Shown here: positions 7,790 to 15,867 of the stretch, in pieces
Position numbering within the stretch: the stretch's first letter is position 1
How the letters are laid out: each line of letters opens with the position of its first letter
The notes under the pieces: generated by a model
What the model saw: the letters and a program-made list of their open reading frames with translations, nothing else
The model's database searches: none
What the model was told of the DNA's origin: nothing
Assembly: GCA_027083045.1 (NCBI GenBank)
Contig: JALWQP010000037.1
Coordinates: 2,982 to 25,266 of the forward strand
DNA: 22,285 bases
Reading direction: 5' to 3'
Source: Desulfurococcales archaeon
GTDB lineage: Archaea > Thermoproteota > Thermoprotei_A > Sulfolobales > Desulfurococcaceae
Position numbers and translations under genes: made by a program

Positions 7790-8983
7790 TCAGAAGTTCT
7801 CTTTTAACGCTGACATGACTAGGGCAGCTGCGATAACTAGGGGCAGAATCATTAACATCATTGGTAATACTAGTTCTCCGCCGAGATAGATGTTGCCCAG
7901 ACGATCAAATAATAAGCCCGCAATAGCTGATCCAGCCATGCTACCAATATTTCCAGAAGTATTTATTATACCGATACTTGTCCCACCATAAGATCTGATT
8001 GAAACTGCTAGTTTCCTCGTTACAGGTACAATACTCGAACCACCTATCATTGCCAGGATGAGCCCGGGTACTGCTAGGAGGGGGTTTCTCGTTGATAGTA
8101 ACAATCCCCCTACAATGCCGATAGACAATGCTATTTCCAGTGCTGTTTTGCTGCTTTTCTTATCGGCTATCCAGCTGATCATATAGTTCACTGGGAGAAC
8201 GATCACTCCTGCAAACCCTATTGTGAGGGAAGCAAAGGATCTGGATAGGCCTAGGTATACGTTGAGATAAACATATATAAGATCACCCCTCAATACCGAG
8301 CTGAACATACTGCTTGAAAGCACAACAAGCATTAATGGTATGATCGTCATGACGGTTGTTTGAATAACATATTTTGTACTTGGCTCGTCTTGCTTCTCAA
8401 ATCTATTCTCTATCGATACGTTCTCGCTGATCATTGATTTAGCGAGTATTATCTTGGTACCAGAGAGGATGAAGAATATTGACGAGATCATAAGTATATG
8501 TGTTAGTGGTGCTGATGATAGTGCCGAGTATAAGAGATTACCTGATAAGGCTCCAAGCGATCCAAGTATAAAGTAGATCGAGTATATTCTTCCGCGCATG
8601 TTTCTGTCAGTTATAAATCCGAGGAGAGCCTGTACAGGCACCCATGCAAAGCCGTTCAGTACTCCTTGTACAAATCTTAGAAAGAGCAACCAGTATATGT
8701 TGGGTACAGCGGGATAAAGTTGTACCACGAGAGCGTTCAATAGGAAGCCTGCTGTCGATGCGACCAGCATCTTTGATCTGAGCTTATCTGTTAGACCACC
8801 CGCAATTATTGCCGTGATTCCCCGTGCGATGAAGAAGGACGAAGTAAGAAGACCTATACCTAACATTGATGCTTCGAGTACATTTTTTGCATAAAAAGCT
8901 ATGGCTGGCATGCTCATTCTAAAAGCAACTGTACCAGTATAGGCCGTGATTATGAATAGTATTATCGCCAGTTTTCTCCGCAT
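7790..8983 (-). CDS. MFS transporter, downstream partner of the S9 peptidase
   Basis: A 12-helix MFS carrier of about 397 residues. The helix 2-3 loop GGLTDKLRSKM is a clear motif A (G-x3-D-x-RxRR type), and FLRFVQGVLNGFAWVPVQALLG fits helices 4-5. The matching second-half loop is SWIADKKSSK. The C-terminus ends shortly after the last helix. The start is taken at ATG 8983; a TTG directly before it (8986) is closer to the AAGGGA site and is an alternative. It begins about 20 bases after the peptidase stop, so the two are very likely one transcript, which suggests uptake or export of a peptide or amino-acid derivative. The substrate is inferred only from context. A 274-base spacer follows before the permease fusion; I see only AT-rich sequence there with possible TATA elements near 7535 and 7565. 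Confidence 0.87.
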   Translation of the reverse strand: MRRKLAIILFIITAYTGTVAFRMSMPAIAFYAKNVLEASMLGIGLLTSSFFIARGITAIIAGGLTDKLRSKMLVASTAGFLLNALVVQLYPAVPNIYWLLFLRFVQGVLNGFAWVPVQALLGFITDRNMRGRIYSIYFILGSLGALSGNLLYSALSSAPLTHILMISSIFFILSGTKIILAKSMISENVSIENRFEKQDEPSTKYVIQTTVMTIIPLMLVVLSSSMFSSVLRGDLIYVYLNVYLGLSRSFASLTIGFAGVIVLPVNYMISWIADKKSSKTALEIALSIGIVGGLLLSTRNPLLAVPGLILAMIGGSSIVPVTRKLAVSIRSYGGTSIGIINTSGNIGSMAGSAIAGLLFDRLGNIYLGGELVLPMMLMILPLVIAAALVMSALKENF

Positions 8984-9005
8984 CAACTATTATTCCCTTC
9001 AGCTA

Positions 9006-10787
9006 TCAATCCTTTTTGCTATCCTCTGTCTCCCCTACTCTCTCTATTGTTTTTTGAAGGAAAACGAGCATAGGTACAGTGTATTTGAGGAGATCATTTG
9101 TGGTTGTCAGCATATGTCCTAGGCCCGGATAAATATGGGCTTCGAATATCTTCTGTTTCTCGAACAGTTTCTCCATGAACCTCAATACAGGCTTCAACGG
9201 CGTTCTTGTATCATTGGATGCATGGATAATACATAGGGGACAAGATAGTTTGTCGGCATAACTTATCGGAGATCTCTCCCTCAATAGCTCCGGTCGATAG
9301 CCGTCAAATAATATTTCTATGAATCTCCGAAACAAAGCATCACTAAGCATGTATTGTTCTAGCCAGTCAACGATCCCAGCTCCAGCAACTCCAGCTCTCC
9401 ATAGCTCGGGATACCTCGTTGTCGCTAAGTAGGCCATGTAGCCACCATAGCTATAACCAACTATGGCAACGCTAGATGCAAGTCTTGTTTCAACCGCATA
9501 TTTAGCCGCAGAAACAACGTCTTCTAGGTCTCCACCGCCGGGATCTCCTATGTCTAGCAAACGATACTTTTCACCGTAACCCGTAGAGCCCCTATAATTA
9601 GGCGCGACCACATGATGTCCTGTAGCCACTATGGATGCTATAATAGGCGACCAGGTATCCATTATTTCTGCCCACGGACCTCCATGAACGTAAACGATCG
9701 TCGGTCCGGGCTTTCCTGTTTTTCTTGATTCGATAATATATGTTGGTACATCTACTTGGCCCGTGGATCTTATCTTGACAAAGTATCTATCTCCAAGCGA
9801 ATTCCTTATATCATCTGGTAACGGATTAGGTAGAACGACATCGAAGTTGTTGCTTGTGCTACAGTATATTTGGTAGGGCTCGACCAGTGATGAAGCCGAA
9901 TAATATATTTTATTACCCAGTACTCCCAGACGCCCTATCGAACCTATAGGCGTTGGGACTAGTCTTCCGTCGACGAAGACTTTAGTCCTACCATTCTTCT
10001 TCGCAACAACATAAGCCTTGTCGCTTATGCAGTCATAGTATATATGCTCGACGGGATCAAAATCTGAGTAGTCGTCATAATTAAACATGAGTTTCTCAGG
10101 CTCACTAGTAAGCCCTAGATTTATGGTGTATAGCTTCTTTACATCCATGTCCTCGTAATTAGACTCGAACAATAGTTTATCGTTGCAAAATACTGGGTTT
10201 TCATTGATACTACCTTGTCTAGGAGTGAAGACTTTAAATTCATCATTGCCGATATTGTAGACGAAGAGCTCCGAAGACCTAGGATTTCCAGCGAGCATTC
10301 CATGTCCAACAACGTGTTCTCCATATATATCAGATACTTCAATGAGGAAATCAAGCCTACGTTTTCTCACGACGTGTCCTTCTCTTATAATTACAAGGTA
10401 TAATGCTTCACTAGTAGAGCCTACAAGGGCTATGGTAGTGCCATTCCATACAAGACTAAATATCCTCATGGGATCTAGATCCTCAAGGCAATTCTCTGTT
10501 CCTTTTTCAATATCAACTATGCATAATCTATGGAGCTCTTTTCCATGAGCTACGTCGTAAGTGTATATTATTGTATTTGATTCACTATGTCTGGGGATAG
10601 CAACAAGTATTGATGGGTGCTTTGTGATAGGATATGATTTGTTCTCAACAGGATCATATATCCATGCCCTCCTAATGCCGTCCCTATTGCTTACATATAT
10701 GATCCTTCTCTCAACACTCCCAACTACACTATAATACGGGATATTCGCTATATATTCGACAACACTAATGAACCTAGAGACCTCCAA
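9006..10787 (-). CDS. S9-family serine peptidase (prolyl oligopeptidase / acylaminoacyl-peptidase type)
   Basis: A 593-residue protein. The first 320 or so residues are beta-strand repeats fitting a propeller that filters substrates by size; residues about 330-593 are the alpha/beta-hydrolase domain. The catalytic triad is visible: Ser446 in GYSYGG, Asp526 in HASNDTRTP, and His558 in PGLGHML. The oxyanion-side motif VYVHGGPWAE is intact. The family cleaves short peptides after proline or removes N-acyl amino acids; no signal peptide is seen, so it is cytoplasmic. The length is close to archaeal acylaminoacyl-peptidases. The start is TTG 10787, the only nearby in-frame option; a GGAGG overlaps its second codon and cannot serve it, so the mRNA may be leaderless or nearly so. 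It heads a probable two-gene operon with the MFS carrier 20 bases downstream. Confidence 0.92.
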   Translation of the reverse strand: MEVSRFISVVEYIANIPYYSVVGSVERRIIYVSNRDGIRRAWIYDPVENKSYPITKHPSILVAIPRHSESNTIIYTYDVAHGKELHRLCIVDIEKGTENCLEDLDPMRIFSLVWNGTTIALVGSTSEALYLVIIREGHVVRKRRLDFLIEVSDIYGEHVVGHGMLAGNPRSSELFVYNIGNDEFKVFTPRQGSINENPVFCNDKLLFESNYEDMDVKKLYTINLGLTSEPEKLMFNYDDYSDFDPVEHIYYDCISDKAYVVAKKNGRTKVFVDGRLVPTPIGSIGRLGVLGNKIYYSASSLVEPYQIYCSTSNNFDVVLPNPLPDDIRNSLGDRYFVKIRSTGQVDVPTYIIESRKTGKPGPTIVYVHGGPWAEIMDTWSPIIASIVATGHHVVAPNYRGSTGYGEKYRLLDIGDPGGGDLEDVVSAAKYAVETRLASSVAIVGYSYGGYMAYLATTRYPELWRAGVAGAGIVDWLEQYMLSDALFRRFIEILFDGYRPELLRERSPISYADKLSCPLCIIHASNDTRTPLKPVLRFMEKLFEKQKIFEAHIYPGLGHMLTTTNDLLKYTVPMLVFLQKTIERVGETEDSKKD

Positions 10788-11430
10788 GACTTACCACTCA
10801 TAATTTTTCTAGCTATACAATCCAATAATTTAGTATGGAAAAATACTTAATCTATTCCGGCGTAATAATTTTGGTGAACTATAAATAAGCATAACATAAT
10901 AGTTGTATGATTATTAGAGCGATCCTTTTGCCAAGATATACGGATTTAATAGTCTTTAATGGTGGTCTCGTTTAATTATTATTTGAGGCCGTAAGTTAAC
11001 CGATACCTCAAGGAATGATTACCTGCGAAAAACTCCTAGGGAAAACACGCGCTTCTTACACAGAGGGAGAGAATATTCATAGCAAGTTCGCTTAAAATGA
11101 GCAAAATATGCATCAAAAGTTCATATAGCGTCAACAATTATGATATATGATGATAGAGCTCATAGCAAAGATGTTAGCCAAAGACACCGTCTCGACATCA
11201 ATACTGGTTAGTATCATAATGTGCAAAGACACAAATAGAGAAAGTAAACCCAAGCGCTGTCCTAATTCTAAATGGCGGTGGACTCGTGGTTAGTACTGTT
11301 ACAAACAATGATATACTTAGGAGAACTTGTTTGAAGGACTGTACATAATTATCAAAAAGTCTTGCGACGTCCAGGAGTTGGGAAATGAAAAAGAGTAGTG
11401 CAGGTTAAATTTACTTATCAAGAGGGCTTC
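10788..11430. other. Gene-poor 643-base spacer between two minus-strand operons
   Basis: There is no intact gene. The left part (10788-11010) is AT-rich and should hold the peptidase promoter on the minus strand. A dyad TTGAGG/CCTCAA with a 17-base loop lies at about 10983-11011. The right part (about 11015-11348) is plus-strand coding debris with a CBS-domain signature, described separately. An open stretch from ATG 11015 (MITCEKLLGK, then TEGENIHSKFA) in the same frame as the remnant may be its eroded N-terminal part, broken by several in-frame stops. Confidence 0.6.
11147..11348 (+). pseudogene. CBS-domain protein remnant (frameshifted)
   Basis: Reading from ATG ATG at 11147, one frame gives IAKMLAKDTVSTSILVSIIM and then runs out of similarity at about 11219. 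Shifting by one base, the frame from 11224 reads AKTQIEKVNPSAVLILNGGG, then LVVSTVTNNDILRRTCLK, closing at TAA 11346. Joined across the shift this is the core of a CBS domain: a KD-x-VS strand, an I-x-MAK helix, an SAVLILN-x-G-LVV hairpin and a TNNDILRR adenosyl-binding turn. CBS pairs bind AMP, ATP or SAM and regulate enzymes and channels. Here the domain is single, shortened between VSTS and the helix, and frameshifted, so it is a dead gene fragment. It lies opposite in strand to the flanking operons. Confidence 0.65.
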
Positions 11431-12411
11431 TTATATAATTGATAATAAAATTGCAATAATGGAAATCGGGTATAGGTATTTCCACATAAACTTGACAGCT
11501 TGATCAGGCCTATATCTGGGTAGAGAAGCATCAATTACTGTTATCGCAATGAACACCATGATTGTCTTAAATAACACAGCAACTGTACCTGCCAACCAAT
11601 TGTCGGGAGATGCTGGCCATATCCCGCCCAAGAATAAAAGCGAATAGATCAGTGGATAAACTATCTTCTCCGCAAATTTTAGGAAAAAGCCCAGTGCGAG
11701 CCTAGGGCCACCAAGCTCGGTAAATATGCCCCAATAAAGCTCTGATTCTGCTTCAGGCGTATCGAAGGGCTTTACCATCAGCACAGCAAGTAATCCGAGG
11801 AATCCTGCAATAGCCGCGAGTATCATAGCTAGTGTTTTCGAGAAGCTAATGTCCCATAAGTAAGCAGAATATATGCTTGTCATGTATAGGGAATAGGAGG
11901 CATTGAACTCTTTCGACGCAATTATTACTGGTACGAGAAGGGATAGTGCAAATGCCGGCTCGCTTGAAAACAACTGCGCTACAAATCTACCAGCACCGAT
12001 AGCCGTGTAGGGGTTTGGATGGGCAACGGCTAGGTACGCTAGCGTAAATGGGACCATCAATAACAAGTAAAGTATTATTATAAAATCGTAGTCTCCATAT
12101 ATGGGTTGAAAAGCTATTGGAGTTGCCACAGTTATTGATATCAATGCACCTATCCCGAGGGCCACCGCTATTAAAGGACTGATCTTCATACTGTACTTGT
12201 TTATCAAGTCCTTTTTCATCACGAGCTTTAATAGATCGGCCATTGGCTGGAGAAAACCTGCTGGGCCAGCATATATGGGTCCACGCCTAAACTGTATTCT
12301 TGCGACAAGTTTTCTAGCAAGCCACTGTGTAAGTATAATAAAAAATACCATGAATAATAGCCCAGGATAAACCAGGGCTTCTAAGAACAATATAAGTGTC
12401 TGTCCAATCAC
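11431..12411 (-). CDS. nuoH: NuoH/MbhM-like membrane subunit linking the two arms of the complex
   Basis: A 326-residue, roughly eight-helix protein of the NuoH/HyfC/MbhM family, which anchors the peripheral Fe-S arm to the membrane arm and forms part of the ion path. The diagnostic RIQFRRGPIYAGPAGFLQP motif and the following ADLLKLVMKKD lie in the first loop, and KPFDTPEAESELYWGIFTELGG is the conserved acidic loop. The charged residues of both motifs are present. The GTG start at 12411 is chosen because GGTGG lies 5 bases upstream; an earlier GTG at 12420 overlaps that site. It is the last gene of the 12-gene operon, beginning 2 bases after the stop of the MbhI-like gene. A gene-poor spacer follows, so transcription probably ends here. 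Confidence 0.93.
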   Translation of the reverse strand: MIGQTLILFLEALVYPGLLFMVFFIILTQWLARKLVARIQFRRGPIYAGPAGFLQPMADLLKLVMKKDLINKYSMKISPLIAVALGIGALISITVATPIAFQPIYGDYDFIIILYLLLMVPFTLAYLAVAHPNPYTAIGAGRFVAQLFSSEPAFALSLLVPVIIASKEFNASYSLYMTSIYSAYLWDISFSKTLAMILAAIAGFLGLLAVLMVKPFDTPEAESELYWGIFTELGGPRLALGFFLKFAEKIVYPLIYSLLFLGGIWPASPDNWLAGTVAVLFKTIMVFIAITVIDASLPRYRPDQAVKFMWKYLYPISIIAILLSII

Positions 12412-12413
12412 TC

Positions 12414-12758
12414 TTACCACCCCATAATGAATGATAATAATACCAGTACGAGCAACAAGACTATTGAGATGAAATACCAGTCGCTAAGATATGAGGACAC
12501 GCTCCTTTCTACAAATTTTGTTCCCTGTCTCCAAGCCCTGTATAGGATCTCCTTAACTATTTTCGTAACCGGCGGTCTATCTATTTCATCGACAACGAAG
12601 CCACTCATAACAGGTTTCTCTGAGACTTCATCTCTTATAGCGGGTATTTTGCTTGCTACAAATCTCTGGAAGAACTCATAGAAAATAAGATAGATAATGA
12701 AGCCGACCAATATTGTTAAACCTATTATAGTGCTTAGGAACCCAAACACACTCATCAT
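12414..12758 (-). CDS. Small two-helix subunit, MbhI-like
   Basis: A 114-residue protein with one membrane helix at about residues 7-28, a charged middle (residues about 30-90, with KIVKEILYRAWRQGTKFVERS) and a second helix at about 93-112. Size, topology and position directly before the NuoH gene match MbhI, the small subunit that ties the Mrp-like module to the hydrogenase-like module in Pyrococcus Mbh. Sequence conservation in this family is poor, so the call rests mainly on context. Start ATG 12758 (ATG ATG), with AGGTGA 5 bases upstream. It follows MnhE by 9 bases. Confidence 0.6.
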   Translation of the reverse strand: MMSVFGFLSTIIGLTILVGFIIYLIFYEFFQRFVASKIPAIRDEVSEKPVMSGFVVDEIDRPPVTKIVKEILYRAWRQGTKFVERSVSSYLSDWYFISIVLLLVLVLLSFIMGW

Positions 12759-12767
12759 TTATATCAC

Positions 12768-13271
12768 CTACTCGAAAACCTTTGTAAGGTGCTTCTCGAA
12801 TTCTAGTGAAATGCTCCTATAGGCATCATCATCGTTTAGGCTTATTGGTGTAAGCCAGTGAACATAGTACGCTTTTTTGTTCTCGTCCATATCTACGACA
12901 ACTGTTCCAGGAGTATTAGTAATGCTATTGGCGACGAATACTATGGTGTAAGGATTATCAGCTTTGAATGGAACTCTCACAATTGCTGGTTTGGGGTTTG
13001 TATTTCTTGACAGGATAATTTTTATAACGCTCCAGTGAGCCCTAGCCTCTATGACTGTGAAGTACTTAATTAGATATGCTACGGCGTGGTAGATCCTTGA
13101 TAGCGAGAGCTTCGAAAGATCAGTTATAATGTCTCCCGCAAATATATATGCAATGATTAATCCTATTGCTATTGAGAGTAAAATTTCTACTAGAGAAAAT
13201 ACCCCAGTATATACTAGGTATACAATAGCCATTAGCAAGCCGTATATTATGATTGATATGGCCTTTCTCAT
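12768..13271 (-). CDS. mnhE: MnhE-like subunit of the Mrp antiporter module (MbhA/MbxA type)
   Basis: A 167-residue member of the MnhE/MrpE family. Two or three helices occupy the first 75 residues; a soluble domain follows with NPYTIVFVANSITNTPGTVVVD, the family signature, and the closing HWLTP. In Mrp systems this subunit is needed for assembly and cation/proton exchange. Start ATG 13271 with GGGTGA 6 bases upstream; its ATG overlaps the TGA of MnhC, the usual coupled arrangement in this operon. No truncation is seen. Confidence 0.9.
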   Translation of the reverse strand: MRKAISIIIYGLLMAIVYLVYTGVFSLVEILLSIAIGLIIAYIFAGDIITDLSKLSLSRIYHAVAYLIKYFTVIEARAHWSVIKIILSRNTNPKPAIVRVPFKADNPYTIVFVANSITNTPGTVVVDMDENKKAYYVHWLTPISLNDDDAYRSISLEFEKHLTKVFE

Positions 13272-13678
13272 TCTTTTTCACCCTCGATCCTCCTAATATC
13301 GAATGAGCCTGTGGATTTCGCCAAATGCATTGAGATAGTTACGAGGAAAACGAATTGTGCGAGTCCTATGACTATGGCTGTGACGATCAATACTTGAGGA
13401 ACAGGATCAACTACTCTATGCATAAACTCCACGATCGTTTTATGGGATGGAAAAACTGGGTTTTCGAGCACTCCGCCGGGTACAACGGGTGGATTCGTTG
13501 CCCCTATCCTGTAACCCATAAGAACAAGCAACACGTAGACAGCATCAGAGATAATGGTTAGTAGGACAAGCTTCTTAATAATATGTGGTCTCGTAGCTAT
13601 GCCGTAGAGCGCACAAGTAATCGTGAACAATATTGCGACAACTATATAGTACCAAAGAAGACCATCTAATGATATCAC
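13268..13678 (-). CDS. mnhC: MnhC/NuoK-like membrane subunit
   Basis: A 136-residue, three-helix protein homologous to MnhC/MrpC and NuoK. Helix 2 (LLTIISDAVYVLLVLMGYR) sits where NuoK carries its key glutamate; here the acidic residue is Asp in ISDAVYV. The loop DPVPQVLIVTAIVIGLAQFVFLV is the conserved DP-PQALvLTAIVIG signature of MnhC, so the assignment is firm. The insertion TNPPVVPGGVLENPVFPS before it is common in Mrp proteins. The start is GTG 13678, overlapping the TGA of the upstream gene, with GAGAGGTGG as ribosome site. A short charged C-terminus (DIRRIEGEKE) faces the cytoplasm. Confidence 0.9.
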   Translation of the reverse strand: MISLDGLLWYYIVVAILFTITCALYGIATRPHIIKKLVLLTIISDAVYVLLVLMGYRIGATNPPVVPGGVLENPVFPSHKTIVEFMHRVVDPVPQVLIVTAIVIGLAQFVFLVTISMHLAKSTGSFDIRRIEGEKE

Positions 13679-14484
13679 TTCTTCCCACCTCTCTCAAACT
13701 CCCTAGTCAACAGTAGTATAGCGAGGGTAAAACCAGCAGCTACAGCAAAGAATTCGAGTATATTGTATATCATTATCGAGCCTGCAGTCAGTATCATTCC
13801 TATAGGTGTAGGTATAAGGTATGGATACGTAAAAGCTGAGTCCGGCTTATATGTGTTCTGAAACAAATACGCTGTACCATGTGTTAGGAAATACAGAACA
13901 GGTACTAAGCCCACAACAAATATCAAGGTCACACTCAAAGCTCTAATAGCTAATAGCCTTACCTCATTGAAGCCTCTAGACGATAAAAATCTGCTCCCAT
14001 AAGCCAGAAGTATCAAAACCGGTGCAACAACGAAAACACTACCACCCTGAAAACCTCCTCCCGGAGTCAAATGACCATGAATGGCTATAGAGGCGCTTAC
14101 AACAGCAATTATCGGTACAACAAGTTTTGTTATGACTTTTACAATCATAGTAGTATATTCATCGCCAGTGCTTTCAGGCATGTGTCTCCTTCCATAGGAA
14201 GACAGCAAGGCAACTGATGCGACTATTGCAAGAAATAACACGCTTGTCTCAAAATACGTGTCAAACCCTCTTTGATCCCATAAAATAGCTGTAACTATTT
14301 CAAATGCATGTGAAGACCAAGGCTTGGTAGGGTCAGGAATGTTTAGAACGAATAGTTTAGCTAGTCCCGTTAATTCATTAACTCCATATGTTGTAAGTCC
14401 GGATAAATTTAGGAGAACCGCTAAGATGAGAACGATTGAGATCGTAGTTATTAGGCAGATCACCGGGAAGGACTTACTCCTCAT
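13675..14484 (-). CDS. MbhE-MnhB fusion, Mrp-module membrane subunit
   Basis: A 269-residue protein joining two subunits that are separate in Pyrococcus Mbh. Residues 1 to about 100 correspond to MbhE: an N-terminal helix, then FEIVTAILWDQRGFDTYFET, the MbhE hallmark. Residues about 115-269 are MnhB/MrpB: MIVKVITKLVVPIIAVVSAS, then HGHLTPGGGFQGGSVFV, the MnhB signature with its glycine-rich turn, and helices to the basic tail. The frame is continuous through the join. ATG 14484 is chosen, with GGGGTGA 5 bases upstream, over the GTG at 14493 that overlaps that site. It overlaps the end of the MbhD-like gene and ends in a 4-base overlap with MnhC. Confidence 0.85.
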   Translation of the reverse strand: MRSKSFPVICLITTISIVLILAVLLNLSGLTTYGVNELTGLAKLFVLNIPDPTKPWSSHAFEIVTAILWDQRGFDTYFETSVLFLAIVASVALLSSYGRRHMPESTGDEYTTMIVKVITKLVVPIIAVVSASIAIHGHLTPGGGFQGGSVFVVAPVLILLAYGSRFLSSRGFNEVRLLAIRALSVTLIFVVGLVPVLYFLTHGTAYLFQNTYKPDSAFTYPYLIPTPIGMILTAGSIMIYNILEFFAVAAGFTLAILLLTREFERGGKK

Positions 14485-14719
14485 ATCTTTCACCCCTCTT
14501 CAGCGCATATATAAACAGTAAACTGTTCAAACCAAGGCCTATTGCAATATAGGCTATCAGTAGATCTGGTGCTAGAAATATTGCTAGAGCAATAGCAAAG
14601 AATACCGACTCTACACCAGCTAGGACAATTGCTTTTAAAACATCTTTTTCATTAACAATAAATATTGCTGAAACAAGTGCTAGTGTTACGGCTATAGCTC
14701 CTATTATAAGTGTGATCAT
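14474..14719 (-). CDS. MbhD-like (DUF4040) small membrane subunit
   Basis: An 81-residue protein with three helices. The second, DVLKAIVLAGVESVFFAIAL, carries the conserved glutamate-in-membrane pattern of DUF4040/MbhD proteins, related to the C-terminal part of MrpA and to NuoJ, where the acidic residue contributes to the proton path. The APDLLIAYIAIG segment is also typical. Start ATG 14719 with GGAGGT 8 bases upstream, overlapping the MnhG stop by 4 bases. In many Mrp systems this unit is fused in MnhA; there is no full MnhA in this operon. Confidence 0.82.
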   Translation of the reverse strand: MITLIIGAIAVTLALVSAIFIVNEKDVLKAIVLAGVESVFFAIALAIFLAPDLLIAYIAIGLGLNSLLFIYALKRGERYEE

Positions 14720-15093
14720 TTCTCATTACCTCCTTTCTCCATGTCTTCTTTAATTCTATCAACAATTACCTTCGGCACGACCTCCCCGCTTCTATGGGTT
14801 GCTCTCGCAAGTATATGCGAGCCTGCCGGGGCAGTTAACGCTATCAAGGCTGCAGCTATAACGCATACGCCTGAAATGTAAGCTTTAATGTAGATGTCCA
14901 AGTCCAGTGAGAGGGCTATTAATGCTAATCCTATCAAAGGATAAAATCCTCCGCCAATGGCTCCTATAGTTGCTGCATGCAACCTCATATAAAAATCCTT
15001 AAACCTAAAGAATCCTATGGAGGCTATTAAATCCATTATACCGCCTAATAGTGTAAGCGCTAAGCCTAAATAATACAATATCCAGTCAATCAT
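14716..15093 (-). CDS. mnhG: MnhG-like subunit of the Mrp antiporter module
   Basis: A 125-residue protein of the MnhG/MrpG family: three helices with the signature FFRFKDFYMRLHAATIGAIGGGF between helices 1 and 2, followed by ALTAPAGSHILARATHRSG, another conserved block. The C-terminal 30 residues are charged and cytoplasmic. It works with MnhF as a small scaffold in ion transport. Start ATG 15093 with GGTGAT 5 bases upstream, overlapping the MnhF stop by 4 bases. Confidence 0.92.
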   Translation of the reverse strand: MIDWILYYLGLALTLLGGIMDLIASIGFFRFKDFYMRLHAATIGAIGGGFYPLIGLALIALSLDLDIYIKAYISGVCVIAAALIALTAPAGSHILARATHRSGEVVPKVIVDRIKEDMEKGGNEK

Positions 15094-15371
15094 TTCCTAT
15101 CACCTCTTGAAAGATATCTTGACACAACTATGTCCAGTATTAGAATCCATGCAGCAAGGGGTATCACACCTATGAGTAAGTATGGAGACTTATAATACAA
15201 TCCTATGAGCACGAATATTATGATTAAATCAATTGTTAGAGCATCAACAGCTAAAACCATATCCGACACGGATTTCGAGGTAAATACTCTTAAAGAATAA
15301 ATTATCATGGCCAACGTAAACAAGCCAAATAGTAGTGGTAAAATTCCTTCGAGAACACTATAGCTAACCAC
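15090..15371 (-). CDS. mnhF: MnhF-like subunit of the Mrp antiporter module
   Basis: A 93-residue, three-helix protein matching MnhF/MrpF in size, topology and position next to MnhG. The conserved stretch KSVSDMVLAVDALTIDLIIIFVLI contains the D...A.D..T pattern of the family, with membrane-embedded acidics thought to be in the ion path. The GTG start at 15371 overlaps the end of the ferredoxin-like gene by 8 bases and has GGTGA 6 bases upstream. Confidence 0.88.
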   Translation of the reverse strand: MVSYSVLEGILPLLFGLFTLAMIIYSLRVFTSKSVSDMVLAVDALTIDLIIIFVLIGLYYKSPYLLIGVIPLAAWILILDIVVSRYLSRGDRK

Positions 15372-15861
15372 TTGAGCTCACCTTTCTAGATTTTTCCAAT
15401 GCCTTCTCGAACTTCTTTAGAGCATAAGGAGGCGCATAACTGCTCAATAGCTTCTGCTTAGTCAGCGTTTCTTTTCCAATTGGTTTCAAGTCCTGCGGCA
15501 TCTTAAGTGTCTCCGATTTATTTGTGGTAAATAATTCGAAGCCTGTAGCATCGGTCATCGATAAGGCATTGAATGGACAGTATTCGACGCATAGTGCGCA
15601 GAAAGTACACTTGCTATGATCTATTCTTGGAAACCTTTTTCTATGATTGCGGGGCCAATTACCCTCGACGACCACCATGTCTATACATGCTGCTGGGCAT
15701 ACCCGCTGACACATTGAACAGCCAGTGCATCTATCCATGTATAAAATATGGGCTCCCCTGAGGTTCTCGCTCTTGTATCTTTTATCCTTCCGGGGCACCT
15801 GCCTTGTGTATGGTTTTTTAACCATGTATTTTATGGCGTTTCTTATGGTTGAAAGAACCAT
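15364..15861 (-). CDS. nuoI: NuoI/MbhN-like subunit with two [4Fe-4S] clusters
   Basis: A 165-residue ferredoxin-type electron carrier of the complex. Two complete CxxCxxCxxxCP motifs are present: Cys45, 48, 51, 55 and Cys85, 88, 91, 95. They would hold the two tetranuclear clusters that pass electrons from external ferredoxin towards the cluster in the NuoB-like subunit. The N-terminal 25 residues are basic and amphipathic, as in NuoI proteins that lie on the membrane. Start ATG 15861 has GGTGAT 5 bases upstream and follows the NuoD-like stop by 6 bases. No cysteine is missing, so it should be functional. Confidence 0.93.
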   Translation of the reverse strand: MVLSTIRNAIKYMVKKPYTRQVPRKDKRYKSENLRGAHILYMDRCTGCSMCQRVCPAACIDMVVVEGNWPRNHRKRFPRIDHSKCTFCALCVEYCPFNALSMTDATGFELFTTNKSETLKMPQDLKPIGKETLTKQKLLSSYAPPYALKKFEKALEKSRKVSSSG

Positions 15862-15867
15862 GATAGA

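Noticed and set aside
11141..11153. ATGATGA at 11147 as the C box of a guide RNA
   Set aside because: No D box CTGA at a suitable distance downstream; the bases are the start codons of the CBS-domain remnant.
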